DNA from: an uncultured Alphaproteobacteria bacterium
GTDB lineage: Bacteria; Pseudomonadota; Alphaproteobacteria; MPNO01; UBA2964
Reading direction: 5' to 3'
DNA length: 64,000 nt
Assembly: GCA_951812775.1 (NCBI GenBank)
Contig: OX638326.1
Location: 1,376,335-1,440,334 of the forward strand
The first letter of the stretch is position 1, and the number at the start of each line of letters is the position of its first letter. The notes under the pieces are model-generated. The model was not told where the DNA came from. It made no database searches and saw only the letters and a program-made list of their open reading frames with translations. The position numbers were made by a program, and so were the translations under genes. Positions 36,523 through 45,320 of the stretch are shown here, piece after piece.

Positions 36523-37128
36523 ATGAAACTGCGATGGGCGCCCGGGTCTCCATTCGTTCGCAAAGTCACCGTCACAGCGATTGAGACGGGGCTTGATGAC
36601 CGTATCGAACGGATGATGACGGATTATCACCAGCCGGACAGTGATATCATTGATCATAATCCGCTTGGAAAAGTACCAGCCATGATCCTTGATGACGGCG
36701 ATATTCTGGTCGACTCGTCTGTCATTTGTGCCTATCTTGATACACTGCATAGCCGACACAAGATAATCCCGGAAAACCCGGAAACCCGCCATAAAGTTTT
36801 GTCGCTCGAAGCACTAGCCGACGGGATGACGGAAGCGGCTATCAATGTACAGCGCGAGCGAGGTCGACCCGCTGAAGAACAATCAGACGCCGTGCGTGAC
36901 AAGCAATGGGGAAAATTTGAACGCGCCATGGATTGGATCAACGCCAACCCAAATGTGCTCGAAGGCGCGTTGAATATTGGTCATATCGCAATTGCGACCG
37001 GAATCGGCTGGGTCGAATTTCGCATGGGCGACATTCTTGGGGACTGGAAATCACAATGGCCCACGCTCGGCGCCTGGTACGACCAGATTAGTGAGCGCCC
37101 GTCATTTCAGGCAACTATTCCCGAATGA
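36523..37128 (+). CDS. glutathione S-transferase family protein
   Basis: A 201-residue GST. The N-terminal thioredoxin-like domain has MKLRWAPGSPFVRKVTVTAI (Ser in SPFVRKV as the probable glutathione contact), NPLGKVPAMILDDGDILVDS with the cis-Pro and Ser, and SVICAYLDTL. The C-terminal helical domain ends TLGAWYDQISERPSFQATIP. It is probably cotranscribed with gloB. It ends eight bases before the convergent thiolase stop. The substrate is not known. Confidence 0.9.
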   Translation: MKLRWAPGSPFVRKVTVTAIETGLDDRIERMMTDYHQPDSDIIDHNPLGKVPAMILDDGDILVDSSVICAYLDTLHSRHKIIPENPETRHKVLSLEALADGMTEAAINVQRERGRPAEEQSDAVRDKQWGKFERAMDWINANPNVLEGALNIGHIAIATGIGWVEFRMGDILGDWKSQWPTLGAWYDQISERPSFQATIPE

Positions 37129-37135
37129 TCTCAGA

Positions 37136-38311
37136 TTAGTCTCGCGCTATGCACATGGCGATGCCCATGCCGCCACCGATGCACAATGTGGCGAGACCTT
37201 TACCGACATCGCGCTTTTCCATCTCATAGAGCAATGTCGTCAAAACGCGAGCGCCTGACGCGCCGACCGGATGGCCAATCGCGATTGCGCCACCATTCAC
37301 ATTCAGCTTCTCGTCATCCCAGCCAAGATCTTTACCTACCGCCAGCGCTTGCGCCGCAAAGGCCTCATTGGCTTCGATAAGATCGAGATCATCCACACTC
37401 CAGCCCACCTTATCGAGGGCTGCCCGGCTCGCGGGAATAGGACCCGTCCCCATAATAGAGGGATCAACGCCAGCCTGCGCCCATGACACAATGCGCGCCC
37501 GTGGTGAAATGCCGCGATCAGTGGCTTCTTCAGCCGTCATCAGCACCAGTGCCGCCGCACCATCATTTATTCCCGATGCATTCCCTGCTGTAACTGTACC
37601 GTCTTTCGCAAACGCTGGACGTAGCCCGGCAAGTGAGTCTGCCGTTACACCAGCACGCGGATACTCATCCTGATCAACAGTGATATCTCCTTTGCGGGTT
37701 TTGATCGTTACAGGTGCGATCTCTTCCGCAAAACGTCCTGCTGCCTGCGCGGCTTCGGCGCGTTGTTGCGACCGCGCCGCAAATGCATCCTGCTGTTCCC
37801 GACTGATCTGCCACTGGTTTGCGATGTTCTCCGCAGTGCAGCCCATGTGATAACCGTTAAAAGCATCCCACAGACCATCGCGGATCATGGTGTCAACCAT
37901 CTGTGCGTCGCCCATTTTTTTGCCGCCGCGCAAATACATACAGTGGGGCGCCTGGGTCATGCTCTCCTGACCGCCGGCGACAACAACTGAAGCATCACCG
38001 CTTTTGATTGCCTGAAACCCGAGAGCCACAGTCTTGAGACCCGAACCACAAAGCTGATTGACGCCATAGGCGGGCACTTCAACAGGCAAGTCTGCAGCCA
38101 TCGCCGCCTGGCGCGCGGGATTCTGCCCAGCCCCGGCTGTCAAAATTTGACCCATAATGACTTCCGAGACGTCCTCTGGCGCAACACCGGCACGTTCGAG
38201 TGCTGCCTTTATGGCAACAGTACCGAGTTCCGATGCTGCCAAATCGGCAAAAGCCCCATTAAAGGTTCCAACTGGTGTCCGTGCCGCGCTCGCAATGACA
38301 ATATCACTCAT
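37136..38311 (-). CDS. acetyl-CoA C-acetyltransferase (thiolase)
   Basis: Condenses two acetyl-CoA to acetoacetyl-CoA or cleaves the reverse, 391 residues. Catalytic residues are visible: the nucleophile Cys in [15 protein letters not shown] (near residue 88), His in [20 protein letters not shown], and the second Cys in [11 protein letters not shown]. The length and motifs match PhaA/AtoB-type biosynthetic thiolases. No phaB or phaC lies nearby, so polyhydroxybutyrate involvement cannot be claimed. The etf-hbd operon elsewhere in the window suggests shared acyl-CoA metabolism. Confidence 0.95.
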   Translation of the reverse strand: MSDIVIASAARTPVGTFNGAFADLAASELGTVAIKAALERAGVAPEDVSEVIMGQILTAGAGQNPARQAAMAADLPVEVPAYGVNQLCGSGLKTVALGFQAIKSGDASVVVAGGQESMTQAPHCMYLRGGKKMGDAQMVDTMIRDGLWDAFNGYHMGCTAENIANQWQISREQQDAFAARSQQRAEAAQAAGRFAEEIAPVTIKTRKGDITVDQDEYPRAGVTADSLAGLRPAFAKDGTVTAGNASGINDGAAALVLMTAEEATDRGISPRARIVSWAQAGVDPSIMGTGPIPASRAALDKVGWSVDDLDLIEANEAFAAQALAVGKDLGWDDEKLNVNGGAIAIGHPVGASGARVLTTLLYEMEKRDVGKGLATLCIGGGMGIAMCIARD

Positions 38312-38406
38312 GATTCCTACTGTTCTCCGAAGGTTTTTCTCTTACGGAGTATATAGTGTAGGAAACCGCTGGAGGCTACGGTTTAGAGATACGCGATAGG
38401 GGAGTT

Positions 38407-40137
38407 TTACCCGGCGATCAGCCGAACCGGCTGGTGTTCGATCTGTAGCGGCTCCGGCTCGGGCAATTTTTCTTCCGTACCATCCCAGGGCAGCTCTAGC
38501 TCAGGTTTTCCAAAAGCCCAGCCCTGCAGGAGTTTTACGCCCTCTTCCTTGAGCATCTGAGCCTGTTCCATTGTCTCGACGCATTCCGCGACGATTTCAA
38601 GGTTGAAGTTGCGCGCGAGATCAAGCAACGAGCGGATAAAGATCATGTTGGCTGGGTTTTGAACAAGGTCACGCACAAAAGCCCCGTCAATTTTGACCAT
38701 GTCGACTGATAAAATTTTCAGATGACGGAAAGACGTATAACCCGCGCCGAAATCATCGAGCGCTACTTTGCAACCGAGTTTGCGCAAAGTCGAAACAAAA
38801 CGGGCGCATTCCTCAACATCTTCCAGACCGGCTGTTTCGGTGATTTCAACAATCAACCGCTCGGCAATCTCCCGTTCGTTACGCAACAAGCCAACGATAT
38901 GGCGCAACCAGGTTTTATCGCCTGCCGTCAGCCCCGACACGTTGATTGCCAATCGGGCGGTTGGATTTTCCATCATTACGTTGATCGCGAGATCCAGGAC
39001 CCGGCGATCAATCAAACGAATGAGACCAAGCTCTTCGACAACCGGCATAAACATACCAGCAGCGACAATTTCGCCATCGGGTTGAATCATACGTAACAGA
39101 CATTCGTGCACGACCGGCGCGTGTGTGTCGCTGGATACAATCGGTTGATAGGACAGGACAAGACGATCATCGCGCAACGCTTGCTTTACCTGTTCCGCGA
39201 TCACCATATTTTTGCGGTGCCCTTCACGTTGTTCCTCGGAATAGCAATAGGCTGACCAAGTATTTCGGCCATCGCGTTTCGCGTTCTGTAACGCAATGTC
39301 CGCCTTGGTCATTGCATCGCTAGCGGTCATCGCAGATTCAGGGAAACTGGCAGCACCGATTGAAACAGTTACATGTATGGGACCAGCTGGCGTATCTACT
39401 TCGGTATTCCGGGCAACCTCGAGAATTTTCTCGGCGGCAACCGGCAATTCAGAACTCGGACAATTACTCAGAACGACGCCAAAACGATCTCCACCCAACC
39501 GGCCAATGACATCGCAAGCCCGCAGGCAACGATCCAGCCGATGCCCCAGCGCGACGATCACGGCATCGGCAACCTCATAGCCAAAGGCCTGATTGACCAT
39601 ATTGATGTTATCGATTCCGATAACCAGATATGCCCCAACCACTTTATAGCGGGACCCGTAATAAAGGGCTTGATCAAGCGCTTCGCGCAAACGCGTCTTG
39701 TTAAAGTGACCCGTCAACTCGTCATAACTTGCCAGGTACTGGGTTCTCTCGTGCTCATCCTTACGTTGATTGATAGCCCGCATGGTCCCGCGTAGCCGCA
39801 CAGGCTTACCGGCCGGACCCATTTCTGCAACACCTCGATCGTGAAACCAACGTTGTTCGCCGTTCGCATCCCGGACACGGAACTCGCATTCGAACTCGGA
39901 TTGCCCTTGATACAGAGAAGAGATTTGGTCGAGGCGGTTTGCGAGATCTTCGGGATGAATGCGCTGGTGAAATAATTCACCAGATGAAACCTGATGAAGA
40001 CCTGAAATTTGGAAGGCATCGGTGACATTACCCAGCCACGAGAATTCATCTGATGGCAGGTCCCAGTCATAAACAACGTCGCCGGAGGCTGCTATCGCCG
40101 CCCGCAATCGTTCTAGCTCTGTAGATGCGTCACTCAT
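38407..40137 (-). CDS. PAS-GGDEF-EAL protein with degenerate GGDRF site
   Basis: A 576-residue c-di-GMP-type signalling protein. A PAS_3 domain at about 15-125 is recognised by GDVVYDWDLPSDEFSWLGN and FECEFRVRDANGEQRWFHDR. The GGDEF domain at about 140-300 has an RACD inhibitory site, but the active motif reads GRLGGDRFG, losing the required Glu. The EAL domain from about 320 has ECLLR in place of EALLR yet keeps AINVSG, VEITETAG, ALDDFGAGYTSFRHL, VKIDGAFVRDL and AECVET. So a cyclase role is unlikely, while phosphodiesterase activity is plausible. Start ATG 40137 has AGGAAG upstream. No membrane segment. Confidence 0.92.
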   Translation of the reverse strand: MSDASTELERLRAAIAASGDVVYDWDLPSDEFSWLGNVTDAFQISGLHQVSSGELFHQRIHPEDLANRLDQISSLYQGQSEFECEFRVRDANGEQRWFHDRGVAEMGPAGKPVRLRGTMRAINQRKDEHERTQYLASYDELTGHFNKTRLREALDQALYYGSRYKVVGAYLVIGIDNINMVNQAFGYEVADAVIVALGHRLDRCLRACDVIGRLGGDRFGVVLSNCPSSELPVAAEKILEVARNTEVDTPAGPIHVTVSIGAASFPESAMTASDAMTKADIALQNAKRDGRNTWSAYCYSEEQREGHRKNMVIAEQVKQALRDDRLVLSYQPIVSSDTHAPVVHECLLRMIQPDGEIVAAGMFMPVVEELGLIRLIDRRVLDLAINVMMENPTARLAINVSGLTAGDKTWLRHIVGLLRNEREIAERLIVEITETAGLEDVEECARFVSTLRKLGCKVALDDFGAGYTSFRHLKILSVDMVKIDGAFVRDLVQNPANMIFIRSLLDLARNFNLEIVAECVETMEQAQMLKEEGVKLLQGWAFGKPELELPWDGTEEKLPEPEPLQIEHQPVRLIAG

Positions 40138-40240
40138 GTCATGCTTCCTGCATTCACTTGATCTCCTACTTGGATATCCGCTTCTACCAGTCACCCAATT
40201 ATGACTTTCAACGACAGAATAGCTGACGAGATGTTTCTAT

Positions 40241-40430
40241 TTTGTTAAAGAGATGTATTAATATTTGTAAACCAAAAGAAATATTTTTGGCTAAAACCTT
40301 AATAAAAAATATTATTATTTATTTAAAAATATATAAATTATTATGGTTAATATTAATTAAGGTTAATATAGGTCAATAATTATTAATTATTTATTGACAA
40401 AACATCGATCATAACAAATATATAAGTCTC
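40241..40430. other. AT-rich intergenic island
   Basis: The 309 bases between the GGDEF-EAL gene and the small gene at 40447 include about 190 bases that are strikingly AT-rich against moderately GC-rich surroundings. Within it, GGTTAATA occurs twice as a direct repeat (40345-40352 and 40361-40368) flanking the palindrome TTAATTAA. TTAA-N6-TTAA spacing occurs twice, one base short of the CtrA consensus. No DnaA box is seen. It probably holds promoters and protein sites for one or both flanking genes. Confidence 0.6.
40394..40424 (+). promoter_or_regulatory. sigma70-like promoter of small gene at 40447
   Basis: A perfect TTGACA (40394-40399) is followed by AATATA at 17 bases or TATATA (40419-40424) at 19 bases. 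The ribosome site AGGGAGG and start codon TTG lie just downstream. Confidence 0.5.
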
Positions 40431-40446
40431 TTATAGGGAGGCTGCT

Positions 40447-40776
40447 TTGAAAATAATTTCTGCACCATATGCGATTAAGAGCACCCGCTCGATTGCCCCG
40501 ACCCCATCATCAATCACTGCGGATGGCGAGCCTACCCGTTCCGTACAACCTGTTTTCCGGGCACCCGCTTCCAGTCGCGATATTCACTCATTCTCCCAAG
40601 ATGTCCCTGCACATCAGAACATCCGTAAGAGCAGCTCTACGGCTACCGCACAGATCGCGCAAATGACTTATAGCGGAGGACCAGCTGTCGCGAGAACCGC
40701 CTCTGTTCTCGAGGCTTATCGTCAGGCAGATATGCTCCGCCTTCAAAACGTCGAGACTGACTCGATTATTCTCTAG
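40447..40776 (+). CDS. small hypothetical protein, TTG start
   Basis: A 109-residue protein that I do not recognise. It is preceded by a strong Shine-Dalgarno AGGGAGG five bases before TTG 40447 and by a good promoter, so expression is likely. The first 70 residues are polar and Ser/Thr/Pro-rich (STRSIAPTPSSITADGEPTR). The C-terminus is a short amphipathic helix (VARTASVLEAYRQADMLRL) with a hydrophobic end (DSIIL). No signal or membrane segment. It ends convergently on prpE with a four-base overlap of stops. Confidence 0.65.
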   Translation: MKIISAPYAIKSTRSIAPTPSSITADGEPTRSVQPVFRAPASSRDIHSFSQDVPAHQNIRKSSSTATAQIAQMTYSGGPAVARTASVLEAYRQADMLRLQNVETDSIIL

Positions 40777-42674
40777 CCATTGCCAGTTGCGTAGCCGATC
40801 GATTTCAATACCTCGGTAATTTCATCCAGAATGACGGGGTCATCGATCGTCGCGGGCATATTGTAGCTCTGACTATCCGCAATCTTCTGCATTGTGCCTC
40901 GCAACACTTTTCCAGATCGGGTTTTCGGAAGACGTTGGACCACAGTCGCAGTCTTAAAAAAGGCGACCGGTCCAATGTTTTCCCGGACCATACCAACAAC
41001 TTCACCCACAATTTCGCCGTTCTCGCGATTAACACCGGTATTTAGGACGAGAAAACCCAGCGGAACCTGACCCTTTAACTCATCTGAGACACCGATGACT
41101 GCACACTCGGCAACGTCAGGGTGCGCCGCAAGAACTTCTTCCATCGCACCGGTCGACAATCGGTGACCTGCCGTATTGATGATGTCATCTGTACGCGCCA
41201 TGACGAACACATATCCGTCCTCATCAATATAGCCCGCATCTGCCGTCTGATAGAAACCGGGGAATTCTTTCAAATAAGCATCCTTAAATCGATCATCGGC
41301 ATTCCACAGGGTCATTAAGGTTCCGGGCGGCAAGGGCAGCTTTGCGACCAAGGCCCCTATATCGCCTGAGGCTACTTCGTTGCCGCCTTCTTCAAGAACA
41401 CAGAGTTCCCACCCGGGTACCGGTTTGGTGGGTGATCCATGCTTGACCGGCAGCTGTTCAATACCGAGACAATTAGCGCAAATTGACCATCCCGTTTCGG
41501 TTTGCCACCAGTGATCAATGACGGGAACCCCAAGATGTTTTTCCGCCCAGCTCAAAGTATCCGGATCGGAACGCTCTCCTGCCAGAAATAGGGCCTTGAA
41601 GTGACGGAGGTCGTAATCCGCAACCAACTTTCCGTCCGGGTCTTCCCGCTTGATAGCCCGAAACGCCGTTGGAGCGGTAAACAATGTCGTCACCTTGTGA
41701 TCGGAAATAACCCGCCAGAACGCGCCAGCATCCGGCGTCCCCACCGGTTTGCCCTCATAAAAGATAGACGTCGCGCCAGCAAGCAAGGGCCCATAAACGA
41801 TGTATGAATGACCAACCACCCAGCCAATATCCGAAGCCGCCCAGTACACATCTCCCGGCTTCACGTCATAAATCGCGCCCATACTCCAGTTTAAGGCGAC
41901 CGCGTGACCCCCATTGTCCCGCACAACACCTTTTGGCTGACCCGTCGTGCCGGAGGTATAAAGGATATAGAGCGGATCGGTTGCTGCCACTGAAACGCAG
42001 CCATGCGGTTCCGCTGCAGCCATCGCGTCATTCCAATCGAGGTCACTTTCCCCCAGGGAGCATTGCTTCTCTTTACGCTGGACCATTATCGTGCGTTTGG
42101 GTTGATGTGCTGCAAGATCAAGAGCGCCATCAAGCAAAGGCTTGTACTCGACAACCCGCCCAGGCTCGAGTCCGCAGGATGCCGAAACCATAACCTTTGG
42201 CTTCGCATCATCAATCCGTACCGCAAGCTCATTGGCAGCAAACCCGCCGAAGACAACTGAATGCACCGCACCAAGGCGCGCACAGGCAAGCATGGCGATC
42301 ACCGCCTCAGGGATCATTGGCATATAGATAACGACCCGGTCGCCCTTGGTAACGCCTTCACCGGCGAGAACGCCGGCAAAAAGCGCAACATGGTCCCGTA
42401 ATTCGCGATAGGTAAATTTGATGACCTGATCGGTCATTGGGCTGTCATAGATCAGAGCATCTTGATCAGCACGACCATTTTCCACATGACGATCCACCGC
42501 GTTATAGCAGGTATTGAGCATGGCGCCTGAAAACCAGCGGTAAAATGGTGGATTAGACTCATCCAGGACATTATCCCACTTACGGTCCCAATCTATGCCC
42601 TCCGCCGCGTCGGCCCAAAAGCCCTGCCTATCCGTCATCGCGCGCTGATAGGTGCTATCGAACTCACCTGACAT
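40773..42674 (-). CDS. prpE: propionyl-CoA synthetase (acyl-CoA synthetase)
   Basis: ATP-dependent activation of propionate (or acetate) to the CoA ester, AMP-forming, 633 residues. The N-terminal ACAS domain begins SGEFDSTYQRAMTDRQGFWA and has SNPPFYRWFSGAMLNTCYNA with VDRHVENGR, typical of PrpE. The AMP-binding motif is LYILYTSGTTGQPKGVVRDN, then DHWWQTETGWSICANCLG. The C-terminal A10 lysine region is LPKTRSGKVLRGTMQKIAD. The start at 42674 has GGGAGGG five bases upstream; a longer frame is rejected. No methylcitrate-cycle genes are adjacent. Confidence 0.92.
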   Translation of the reverse strand: MSGEFDSTYQRAMTDRQGFWADAAEGIDWDRKWDNVLDESNPPFYRWFSGAMLNTCYNAVDRHVENGRADQDALIYDSPMTDQVIKFTYRELRDHVALFAGVLAGEGVTKGDRVVIYMPMIPEAVIAMLACARLGAVHSVVFGGFAANELAVRIDDAKPKVMVSASCGLEPGRVVEYKPLLDGALDLAAHQPKRTIMVQRKEKQCSLGESDLDWNDAMAAAEPHGCVSVAATDPLYILYTSGTTGQPKGVVRDNGGHAVALNWSMGAIYDVKPGDVYWAASDIGWVVGHSYIVYGPLLAGATSIFYEGKPVGTPDAGAFWRVISDHKVTTLFTAPTAFRAIKREDPDGKLVADYDLRHFKALFLAGERSDPDTLSWAEKHLGVPVIDHWWQTETGWSICANCLGIEQLPVKHGSPTKPVPGWELCVLEEGGNEVASGDIGALVAKLPLPPGTLMTLWNADDRFKDAYLKEFPGFYQTADAGYIDEDGYVFVMARTDDIINTAGHRLSTGAMEEVLAAHPDVAECAVIGVSDELKGQVPLGFLVLNTGVNRENGEIVGEVVGMVRENIGPVAFFKTATVVQRLPKTRSGKVLRGTMQKIADSQSYNMPATIDDPVILDEITEVLKSIGYATGNG

Positions 42675-42810
42675 GATCCCTCCCACGTTCGTCTTGAGAA
42701 TTTTTTGCAAACGACAGCGTTCATCGGCGCCTATATCGACGCTGTTTGTCATCCCATAGTTGTCACCAAATGGAATATCCAGTTTGGTAAGAAGAAAGTG
42801 ATTCTAGTAT

Positions 42811-42975
42811 TTAGGCGTTAATGCCCAGCATTTCGTCTTTTATTCGGAGTTTTTGCTTTTTTAGATTTGCGATCAGGTTCTGGTCGGGTTGAGGACGGTT
42901 AAGTTCTTCAAGGAGCTTGTTTTCTAGACTGGCGTGGTGTGTTTCGAGTGAAGACTTAGCTTCGTCAACAATCAT
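42811..42975 (-). CDS. YdcH/DUF465 family small protein
   Basis: A 54-residue protein read from the DNA: MIVDEAKSSLETHHASLENK, then LLEELNRPQPDQNLIANLKK and QKLRIKDEMLGINA. The HxxLE, RPxPD and LKKxKLxIKDE pattern is the DUF465 (YdcH) signature, a short helical hairpin. The Shine-Dalgarno is a full AAGGAGGT six bases before ATG 42975. It lies between prpE and the phosphofructokinase gene, 54 bases past the pfk end. Function unknown; a second DUF465 gene lies on the other side of pfk at 44210. Confidence 0.85.
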   Translation of the reverse strand: MIVDEAKSSLETHHASLENKLLEELNRPQPDQNLIANLKKQKLRIKDEMLGINA

Positions 42976-43029
42976 ATTGACCTCCTTATAAGTCAGAAAC
43001 AGAACGCCTTATTTTAGGCACAGCTTGGT

Positions 43030-44079
43030 TCAATCTCCAAGACAGATTCCGAGCCCCCGCGCGGTGCGCACGACGGCGCCCCCAGAATCAACCGGGTGTG
43101 AATGACCAACAACCTCTGCCAAAGGAACGTCAATACAATCCCGGCTAGACCAAGCCACCATGCGGTCGAACTTTTCAGCGGCAACCAGGTCAACAGCGTG
43201 AACGCCAAAGGCTGAGCCAAACAACCGGTCGCGGGGCGCCGGGACGCCCCCTCGCTGCGTATGACCAAGAACCGTCACCCGACATTCCGCGCCGGTCCTA
43301 TCTGACAACCGATCACAAAGATACTGTCCGATAGCCGTCTTTGATCCGTCATCAGGCTTCACCCCTTCGGCAACAATAACGAGGGCGAACGTTCAGCCTT
43401 CTTGTTGGCGAATGTCTTCAAGTTTGGTGCAGATACGATCAAAGTCGTAGGGAATTTCGGGAATGAGAATCACATCGGCACCACCAGCAACGCCCGCATT
43501 TATCGCAATGTGACCATGGTCCCGTCCCATAACTTCGAGGATCATGACCCTACTATGGCTGGCGGCCGTCGGTTGCAACCGGTCCAAGGCTTCGGTCGCG
43601 ACATCGACAGCCGTCAAATACCCCACGGCATTCTCAGTAAAATCAACATCGTTGTCGATTGTCTTTGGGACACCGACCAAATTCCAACCGCCGCGTTGTG
43701 CGAGCTTGCGCAAAATCGCCAAACTGCCATCACCACCAATTGCGATTAGAGCGTCAAGACCGAGAAGTTTGTAGCCTTCGTCAATTTCTTCGGATCGATC
43801 CTGACGACTGCCATCAGGCATTGGGAAGTCGAAGGGATCACCGCTATTCACCGACCCCAGCATCGTTCCACCCATGCGGAGAACATTTCCGGTGAAATCA
43901 GTTAGTGCCGGCTTCTGAAAGCGCGGCGGTCGATCCAGAAATCCATGACTGCCATCTTCAATACCGTATACCTCCCAGCCATACCGGGTGATCGCGCGTT
44001 TTGTCACCGCCCGAATAACCGCGTTTAGACCGGCACAATCGCCACCGCTGGTCAGAACGCCGATACGTTTTATTGCCAT
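43030..44079 (-). pseudogene. pfkA: 6-phosphofructokinase interrupted by in-frame TGA
   Basis: Phosphorylates fructose 6-phosphate in glycolysis. The gene would encode 350 residues but codon 229 (43393-43395) is TGA. The frame continues without shift: KLEDIRQQEG, stop, then TFALVIVAEGVKPDDGS. The first part has RIGVLTSGGDCAGLNAVIR, ALIAIGGDGSLAILRKLAQR, GVPKTIDNDVDFTENAVGY and VMILEVMGRDHGHIAINAG. The second part has RVTVLGHTQRGGVPAPRDRL. Gly in GGDGS with Lys in PKTIDND is the pattern of ATP-dependent group III enzymes rather than PPi-dependent ones. Homologs have Arg or Lys at the stop position, so CGA to TGA is likely. Read-through, mutation or sequence error are all possible. Confidence 0.85.
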
Positions 44080-44209
44080 TATTTCTTCACCATCTTAGAA
44101 CACACAACGTTGAAAACCGGTTATATTAGGAAGCTGTAAAGCCGAATGAGATATCCCTACCTCAGCAAACACCCGACGCGCCAGCAAAACGGAAAACTAG
44201 ACCCAAACG

Positions 44210-44410
44210 ATGCAAGATCAGGAAACCCTCAGACGCCGAATTGCAGAGCTTGAAACTGAGCATAGCGATTTAGACGGTGTCATCGATCAAATTTCTGAAG
44301 AGGTACCGTTTGATCAGTTGCAGGTGCAGCGTCTCAAAAAGCGCAAACTGGTTTTAAAAGATGAAATTCAGACGCTGCGCAGTCGGCTCATTCCCGACGA
44401 CATCGCCTAA
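44210..44410 (+). CDS. YdcH/DUF465 family protein
   Basis: A 66-residue helical hairpin protein. It has RRRIAELETEHSDLDGVIDQ and LQVQRLKKRKLVLKDEIQTL, the classic DUF465 pattern (HxxLD and LKKxKLxLKDxI). ATG 44210; no strong Shine-Dalgarno is visible. It is divergent from pfk with about 130 bases between starts and ends 13 bases from the convergent GGDEF gene. Function unknown. Confidence 0.88.
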   Translation: MQDQETLRRRIAELETEHSDLDGVIDQISEEVPFDQLQVQRLKKRKLVLKDEIQTLRSRLIPDDIA

Positions 44411-44423
44411 CGGCAAACCGCCT

Positions 44424-45164
44424 TCATGACGCGGCTGCCGCCTGAGCCTTTTTCTTGTAAGCCATCTTGTTTTCATACATCGCACGATCAGCTGCGGCCA
44501 ACGCGTCGCCCGCAGTATCACCGCCCCTGAATGTATAGATACCGTAGGAAACAATGAGGGGAATTTCCGCCCCATTCCAATCAAGGGGCTGATCCTCAAT
44601 GCGTTGAACGAGCATCTGACCTTTTTCGGCCGCTGTTGCTTCATCCGCCTGCGATAGAATAACGGCGAACTCATCGCCGCCGAGACGACCAACAACATCG
44701 GATTCTCGAACATTCTCAACCAACACGTCAGCAATTCGCATCAACGCCGCATCACCCGCGGGATGACCATGTGTATCATTAATCGGTTTGAGGCCGTTCA
44801 CATCGAAATAGACCAAACTGCTCGGTGAGTCATAGCGTTCAGAAAAGGCCATAATTCGAGAAAGTTCGGGTACAAAGGCGCGACGGTTTGCGACAGGTGC
44901 TAACGCATCCTGGTCAGCAAGTTGTTCAAGATAAGCAATACGCTGGCGACTTTGTTCAAGTTCACGACGCAGCGATTCGACTTCTTCCATCAAGCGCTGG
45001 ATCGCCCCTTGGGCCTTGGGCGTCAACTCTGCATCCGGGATGCCCAGAACGCTTGTCGTATCGGAAATAGCGCGGGCAGCGGGGGCCGTCGCCTCACCGG
45101 TCCACGCGTAGGCGGCGGCGAGCTTCGTGTTTGGCACAACTGGTCTGGAACTCGATACTTTCAT
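44424..45164 (-). CDS. GGDEF-domain diguanylate cyclase
   Basis: A 246-residue cytosolic protein expected to make c-di-GMP. The N-terminal 75 residues are Pro/Ala-rich followed by a coiled coil (QRLMEEVESLRRELEQSRQR). The GGDEF domain has DALAPVANRRAFVPELSR, YFDVNGLKPINDTHGHPAGD, an RESD inhibitory site, and an intact VVGRLGGDEFAVILS, then SYGIYTFRGGDTAGDALAAA. This contrasts with the degenerate GGDRF protein at 38.4 kb. The start ATG 45164 is used; the longer frame opens only at a TTG. No sensor domain. Confidence 0.92.
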   Translation of the reverse strand: MKVSSSRPVVPNTKLAAAYAWTGEATAPAARAISDTTSVLGIPDAELTPKAQGAIQRLMEEVESLRRELEQSRQRIAYLEQLADQDALAPVANRRAFVPELSRIMAFSERYDSPSSLVYFDVNGLKPINDTHGHPAGDAALMRIADVLVENVRESDVVGRLGGDEFAVILSQADEATAAEKGQMLVQRIEDQPLDWNGAEIPLIVSYGIYTFRGGDTAGDALAAADRAMYENKMAYKKKAQAAAAS

Positions 45165-45294
45165 AACCGGCCCGTTCGCAAAGGGCACCAATGCCCCAGC
45201 CGGTAGTCAACGCCCATTTCGTTAAGGAATTATTAGAAACAGGGGAACTGCCTGATACAGCGCAGCATCATTGTGTCGTTAGAAAGACCCAGAC

Positions 45295-45320
45295 ATAAAT
45301 ACAGTGGATAAAGACAGTGG
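45295..45320. repeat. 13-base tandem direct repeat beside coq9
   Basis: ATAAATACAGTGG and ATAAAGACAGTGG are adjacent 13-base direct repeats with one mismatch, ending at the base before the coq9 stop codon. It may be a recent slippage duplication or a protein site. No function is apparent. Confidence 0.55.

Noticed and set aside
40241..40430. Replication origin in the AT-rich island
   Set aside because: No DnaA boxes, no parA/dnaA/hemE-type neighbours, and TTAA pairs are spaced one base off the CtrA consensus.
43014..43268. Minus-strand frame of 84 residues over the pfk 3' part
   Set aside because: It is a shadow of the pfk frame, which carries the RVTVLGHTQRGG motif.
43393..43395. Selenocysteine codon in pfk
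   Set aside because: PFK is not a selenoprotein family, homologs have Arg or Lys there, and no SECIS-like hairpin was evident after the TGA.
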